Positions 58,222 through 64,000 of a stretch of DNA of 64,000 nt are shown here, one piece after another. The stretch's first letter is position 1. Every line of letters starts with the position of its first letter. Both the position numbers and the translations under genes were made by a program. The notes below the pieces were generated by a model. That model searched no databases, had not been told where the DNA came from, and was given only the letters and a program-made list of their open reading frames with translations. The stretch is from Plectosphaerella cucumerina (taxonomy: Eukaryota; Ascomycota; Sordariomycetes; Glomerellales; Plectosphaerellaceae), in the NCBI GenBank assembly GCA_020746995.1, contig JAGPXD010000003.1, positions 4,092,001-4,156,000 of the forward strand, in the 5' to 3' direction.

Positions 58222-61200
58222 ATGGCTCCCGCCGCACGCGAATCCGGTTCCGTTATTAGGGCTCCCGCCGCCAGTATAGACCAGGTCCTTGCTATAATTA
58301 CCCAGCTTTAGTAGGAAAACAATAAGATAAAGGAGTAACTCGCTAACAGGGCTACCGGGGGCCTACGCCTCCGCTACCCTAAACCTCCTACCTTCGATAG
58401 AAGAAAGGAGGAGCTCCCTAGCTTCCTTACACACCTAAAGGCTTTCTAGGTCTTCTACACCCGCGACCTCCAGCAGGAAGTCGATAAAGTCTTTAGCGCC
58501 GCCGTATTCCTCAGGGGCGATACTCTCGCCTAGTTCAAACCTATCTAGCGCGACTACCTAGACTACGCCCACGACCTAGAGAAGTACAAAGCCCTTACCG
58601 CTAAAATCTTCGGCAACTTCAAGGCGTTCGAGAAGTACCTTAGGGCTACCTTCGGGGACCCTAACGAGGAATACACCGCTAAATAGTAACTCCGAAACCT
58701 CAAGTAGCGAGGATCCGCCGCCGACTATATCGCTAAATTCCGGTAGATTACCTCCCGCTTAGGATAGGACGACAAACCCTTAATAGCCGCTTTCTATAAC
58801 AGACTTAAGGATAAAGTAAAGGACAAGCTTTCTAAGCTAGACTAACCTACTAAGTTTAGCGACTATATCGCTAAAGCCGTCAAAATCGATAACTACCTAT
58901 ACAAACGTAAGTAGGAGAAACGTAGATACTATTCCGGACACTTTAATAGACCTCTACACACTAACACAAGCCGTAAGTATCAACACCCGTCTAACTATCG
59001 TAATAAGCGTCGTATAACTACCGCTTATAGAGGAACCACACACGCCGGCCCTATAGAGCTCGACGTTCTATAGAAAGGAAAGAAAGATAAGAAGGATATC
59101 GAGTACTTTAACTACTATAAGACAGGCTACTTCGCACGCGAATACCGATAACCTAAGTATATCGAAGGACCCCGACAGCTTAATACTACTCGGTATAACA
59201 AGAGACCCTAAACCGCGGTTCGGACTCTCGCGATCCTAGAGCGAAGCTTAATATCTACCTAAGAGAGGGTAGTCCGATGGAACTACTAGGTCGAAGTTAT
59301 CAACCCTAGCGAAGAAGAAGAAAGCGAAACGATATAGGAACCCGCGACCTCCGGAGACAAAGAATTAATCCCCGATACCTAGCTATAAGACTAACAACTT
59401 ACTATCCGGCTAGAGGGATACGGAGATCTCGAGGAAAACAAAGCCGTCGACTTCTTCGGGTATAACACTCGAGATACTAGTAAAGTACCCTATATAACCT
59501 ACGCTTTCGGTCCCAGGGAAGACGATAACAATCGCCTACCCCCTAGTAGCCCCGACCACGATACTATATTTTAGGCCTAATATATCTACGACGATTACCC
59601 TATACACTACGTATAGAAACTTAGTTATAACTTCTACCCCAGGCGACCTAACGATAACACAATCAAATATATCTATACTAATAAAGAACTACCTTATTAG
59701 GTACCTACTATTTACCTACTAGGGAAGAGAACTATTATCTTCGTACTATCACCCGAATACCCTATACTATACGTTAGTCGCGAGACCCTTTAGTTCGACT
59801 ACCCTATTAATATATACAAGGTATATACTTCACGGAAGATCCGCGAATAGAGGATCCTCTAGTCCTAGCCCGGTACTACTAGGAACCTAGGACAGACCCT
59901 TACTAGGATCGACCCGAACCACCAGGGCGACTACAAACTCCGTCGCCAGAGGGCTGAAAGGACCCTTCGGAAGAACGAGGAATAGTAGTACCTTAACTCA
60001 CCTATAACCCCAGAATCAACCATTATCCGTCGCGACTTAATCACAAGCCTGCCTACCTTAGGCTATTAGGCCTAAGGTACCGGTATAGCTATATCGGACG
60101 AAGTTAGAAGAAAGAAGTCTAGATTATTAAGTTCTTCCTCTTAACGACCTAAGACAAGGCGTAAATACTATAACGACTCGGGAAAAGAGTTACGCCGCTC
60201 TCACAAGGGTAAGGGTAGGCGCAAATAAAGTTTAATAAGACCCTGTATAACACAGTACACAACGAAAGCAACTCCGCGTACCTAGTGTTATAGGTTATCC
60301 TTAACGGAAGAGAGTACGTAGCGCTCCTGGATAGCGGAGTATAGGGGAACTATATATCGCTACGACTCCGATAGCGACTCAGCCTTATAACGGACTATAA
60401 GCTAAACCCTTACTAACTAAGATCTACCGAAGGTAGGCTTGTATAGTATAATTAAGGACGTATCGATAAGGAGACTACACCCCTCTATATCCGTATCTAG
60501 CGACGTACTACACTAACCTAATTTAATATTACCGAGATTAGTAAATAGGATATTATTCTAGGTATTCCCTAGCTTAGGAAATAGAACCCTACGATTAATT
60601 AGAATCTTAGCTAGATCTAATAGAGAGATATAGCTCCGGTATAGTCTTAGAACGAGACTACGAGATATCTCCTCGCTTTAATATAGCGACCCGAGTAGAT
60701 AACGATATACTTAGTACTATAGTAAAAGTACCTAGCCCCCTACTTACAGCCAGACTTTTATAACGACCCGTAGTAACTAACACTCTAAGACCGGATAAAG
60801 GATATTCTATCCGAATACTACTAGTACACCGCGATTTTCCAGGAGGAACTCGATACAGTCCTCCCCGAACACAGCTACTACAACCACGAGATCGTACTTA
60901 AAGAAGGCACCTAGCCACGATTCTTTAAAATCTACTACACGAATAAGAAATAGTAGGTTACTTTAGACGAGTACCTTAAGGAGAACCTCCGTAAAGGCTA
61001 TATCCGACCGTCTAAATCACCCGCTAGCTACCTAATCCTCTTCGTACCTAAGAAAAACGGCAAGCTCCGGATATATATTAACTATCGGTAACTTAATAAT
61101 ATCACGATTAAGAACTACTACCCCTTACCCTTTATCTCTAAACTCCGAGATCTACTAGTTAGAGTATAGTACTTTACGGCCCTTAACCTTAAAGGTACGT

Positions 61201-63542
61201 ATAACTTAATCCGTATAAAGGAAGGCGAGGAATAGAAGACGGTATTCCGTACCCGTCGAGGATATTTCGAGTATCTAGTTATACCCTTCGGCCTGACTAA
61301 TACTCCGGCTACGTTCCAAACAATAATTAACGAAGTCCTTCGCGACTTCCTCGATATCTTTATAGTAGTATACCTCGACGATATCCTTATCTTCTTACGT
61401 ACCCTTAGTACTTATAAGGAGTATATCTACTAAGTCTTTTAACGACTATTAGAGGCTAAGCTACTTATTAAGCCCGAAAAGACAAAGTTCTATGTTTAGG
61501 AAGTAGACTTCCTCGGATATAATATCCGACCCGGAGAAATCCGGATAGACCCCAAGAAGATCCAGATAGTTAGGGACTAGCTAACACTATAAGATCTAAG
61601 GGATATTAGAGGATTCCTGGGATTTATTAACTTCTATCGCCGCTTTATAAAGGGCTATAGCGATATCTCCCGACCTCTTACTAACCTTACGAAAAAGGAC
61701 TAGCCGTTTACCTGGGGTAAAGCGGAAGACCTAGCCTTTTAACGTATTCGAGACTAAATTCTGAGTAAACTAATCCTTAGAATCCCCGACCCTTAACTTC
61801 CGTTTAAAGTCGAAACCGACGTATCCGACTATACGCTCGGAGGGCAACTCGTATAACGCGACACAGAAGGGCGACTATATCCCGTCGCCTTCTACTCTAA
61901 GAAGCTCTACGGACCTGAGCTTAACTACTAGATTCACGATAAGGAGTTAATAGCTATTATCGAAGTATTTAAAGAATAGAAGCTATACCTTTCTAGTACG
62001 ATATACCCGGTTAAAGTTTATACTAACTATAAGAACCTTATTAACTTCACGACCACAAAGGAGTTAAATAAACGACAGACACGATAGGCGGAGTTCCTTT
62101 CAGAATTTAATTTTACTATTACCTACCGTAAGGGATCGGAGAATAGCCGTGCCGATATACTCAGCCGCCGTAGCGACCTCCTTAGCACGGAAGTCCCTAA
62201 CTATAACGCTATCCTCTCGATTAACGTAGACGGAGATCTAGTACCTAACGAATAAGTTCTCGAAGTCTTAGTCGTAACTAAGGAAACTACCGAATAACTT
62301 ATTTGTCGAGTCTATAGTATACCTACGTATAGCTACTAAGGAGTCTGGAAAACCTTCTAACGACTCCGATAACACTATAACAACCAGATTACCAGACAAT
62401 AAGTCCAGGACGTAATCAAGGATTATAACCTCTATCGAAAAAGCAAAGTATCGCGATATAAACTATACGGAGAAATCCAACCTCTCCCTGTCGCAGACAG
62501 TCTATAGACGTCTATCTTATAGGACTTTATTACGGACCTACTACTATCCGAAGAGCCGATTTCAGGAAAGAAATACAACTCTATCCTAGTTATCGTCGAC
62601 CGATTCACGAAGTACGCCTACTTTCTACTATACCTTAAAACGGGAACTACGGAAGACCTCTCCTACGTCTTCCTACGTAACGTCGCCTCGTAGTATAGTA
62701 TACCTAAGGGTATCGTGTCGGATCGCGACAAGCTATTCACAAGTAACTTTTAGAAAGCCCTTATAAAGTAGCTTAGACTAGATCGTAATCTCTCTACTAT
62801 ATTCCACCTATAGTCTGACGGACAGACTGAACGTACGAATTAGATACTCGAGTAGTACCTACACTACTACGTCGACTACTAATAGGAGAACTAGGTTTAA
62901 CTGTTACCTACCGCTTAGTTCGCTTACAATAGCGTACTAAGCGAATTAACTAAAGTCTTACTATTCTACGCTAACTATAGGTTTGCACCTACTATATACG
63001 GAGAACCACGGGAAGTATCGAAAACTCCTAAAGCGACTAAGCTTACCGACGATATTCGGAATATCCACGATTTACTTCGTAACAACCTTTAACTAGTACG
63101 GCTTAGAATAACTAAATACACTAACTAGTTAAGGATAAAAGGACTATCCTTTAAGGAGGGGGATAAAGTCTACCTTATCCGTAAAAACATTAAAACTAAA
63201 TAACTAAATAATAAATTAGATTTTAAAAAAATCGGACCTTTTAAAATTCTCAAGAAAATCTCAGAAACTAATTTTCGACTCTCCTTACCTAAGAATATAA
63301 AAATACACCCAGTCTTCTATATCGTACTACTCGAGCCTATACTAGATAACATACCGCTTAAATATAACTTACCCGTAGACGACACGGAAGAATACACAGT
63401 CGAGTATATTCTCGACTACCAAACACACAACGGACATACTAAATACCTCGTTAAATAGGAAAACTACGGACACAAAGAAAACACCTAGGAACCTATTAAG
63501 TACCTACGGAACTACCCCTAGCGTCTAGAGGAGTATCACTAA
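58222..63542 (+). pseudogene. RIP-degraded gag-pol of copy B
   Basis: Gag starts with an intact ATG at 58222 (MAPAARESG) and reads YPKPPTFDRRKEELPSFLTH. The protease LLDSGV is near 60330. The reverse transcriptase shows YFTALNLKGTYNLI and YLDD near 61371-61382. RNase H follows, then an integrase with SDGQTERTN near 62815 and a chromodomain with VEYILDY near the end. Gag and late pol are in different frames. Stops at CAG/CAA/TGG-type positions occur throughout. Non-functional. Confidence 0.82.
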
Positions 63543-63549
63543 TCTTAAA

Positions 63550-64000
63550 CTACGGTAACAGTTCTAAATCTACAAAGCCTTCGCCGACTCCTAGGGAGGA
63601 CTAATCTAGCACGTCCCTAATACCCTACTCCCTAAGGTCGTTTACAACCCGAAGCTCCGCCGTCGTTAAAGATATAACACTATCTTCCTCGTCCAGCTCC
63701 GTTATTCCTCGACTAAAAAGGGCCTCCTCTCGCTTCTTAGCTACCTTCCGAAGTCGACGGATCCGCGATATCACACTAAGTATAGCCGCTAACTTTATCT
63801 AGAGAACCTCTAACTCTATCTCTTTCTCTTCTATCTCCTTATCTAATCACTTCGATTCTTTTAATACCTTCTCGACTACGAAACACGTTAGTAACCCCAA
63901 GCACGATATCAGAACAGCAGACTTACGGGCAGAAGTCACGTTAATACTATCGTAAGAACAACCTCACTTAATACAGATAGTATAACAAGTCGATCCCGGC
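63550..64000 (-). pseudogene. Opposite-strand coiled-coil ORF inside copy B, partial
   Basis: The minus strand downstream of pol encodes the same type of protein as in copy A, with the charged helical stretch KEIEEKEIELE and a closing region that aligns with LGVGEDFVDLG of copy A. It is interrupted by in-frame stops and runs off the window edge. Its presence at the same place and orientation as in copy A shows that it belongs to the element. Confidence 0.5.

Larger units (their letters stand above)
57814..64000 (+). mobile_element. Ty3/gypsy retrotransposon copy B, cut by window end
   Basis: A plus-strand member of the same family as copy A, in head-to-head orientation with it. The 5' LTR, gag, pol and the opposite-strand frame are in the window; the 3' LTR is not. 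The copies are related over their whole internal regions but differ at many sites, so they probably inserted separately and were mutated independently. Confidence 0.82.

Noticed and set aside
49658..64000. A centromere or telomere-proximal block
   Set aside because: The AT-rich sequence is explained by RIP of identifiable transposons, and no telomere repeat was seen.

Overview
The window reads as nuclear DNA of a filamentous ascomycete (Pezizomycotina, probably a Sordariomycete; the genus cannot be fixed from sequence alone). The evidence is many short 45-100 nt GT-AG introns with GCTGAC/CTAAC branch sites, Zn2Cys6 regulators, Dal5-type transporters, WSC domains, and a right arm full of transposons mutated in the repeat-induced point mutation (RIP) style. 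No tRNA, rRNA or CRISPR array was seen.

Layout. (1) 0-8.6 kb is a secretome block: a signal-peptide protein running off the left edge, a decayed second secreted-type fragment, a Cys-rich protein built of 40-residue repeats, and, divergent from it, an 11-exon WSC-WSC-subtilisin protein. A scrap of an alpha/beta-hydrolase domain of the kind found in fungal NLR proteins follows. (2) 8.6-10.1 kb has no convincing gene and holds a 28-nt poly-G run. (3) 10.1-37.8 kb is a dense run of 14 metabolic genes: zinc alcohol dehydrogenase, two SDRs, three different Baeyer-Villiger-type flavin monooxygenases, a metallo-beta-lactamase-fold hydrolase, an amadoriase-like FAD oxidase, a cupin, an NmrA-like protein, two MFS transporters and two Zn2Cys6 regulators. 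No polyketide synthase, NRPS, terpene synthase or P450 is present. Ketone to ester/lactone (BVMO), ring opening (hydrolase), then alcohol/aldehyde handling (ADH, SDR), with uptake and local regulators, suggests a catabolic or tailoring cluster. That is inference. (4) 37.8-40.3 kb is gene-poor and carries a 20-bp tandem repeat. (5) 40.3-48.9 kb holds an Hsp70-like protein with a suspect splice acceptor, a 114-residue orphan, a sterol-type UDP-glycosyltransferase and a LaeA-like methyltransferase with an apparent 1-nt frameshift.

(6) 49.66-64 kb is transposon. A Pot2/Fot-like DNA transposon with a 43-bp terminal repeat is interrupted inside its transposase by a minus-strand Ty3/gypsy element. 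A second plus-strand element of the same family lies head-to-head with it and leaves the window. Both gag-pol frames carry stops mainly where Gln or Trp codons are expected, with TA-rich, CpG-retaining sequence as RIP would leave. Both copies also carry a coiled-coil reading frame on the opposite strand, between the chromodomain and the 3' LTR.

Gene models were spliced by eye. For almost all multi-exon genes the exon lengths add up to a whole number of codons, which supports the models; exceptions are stated.
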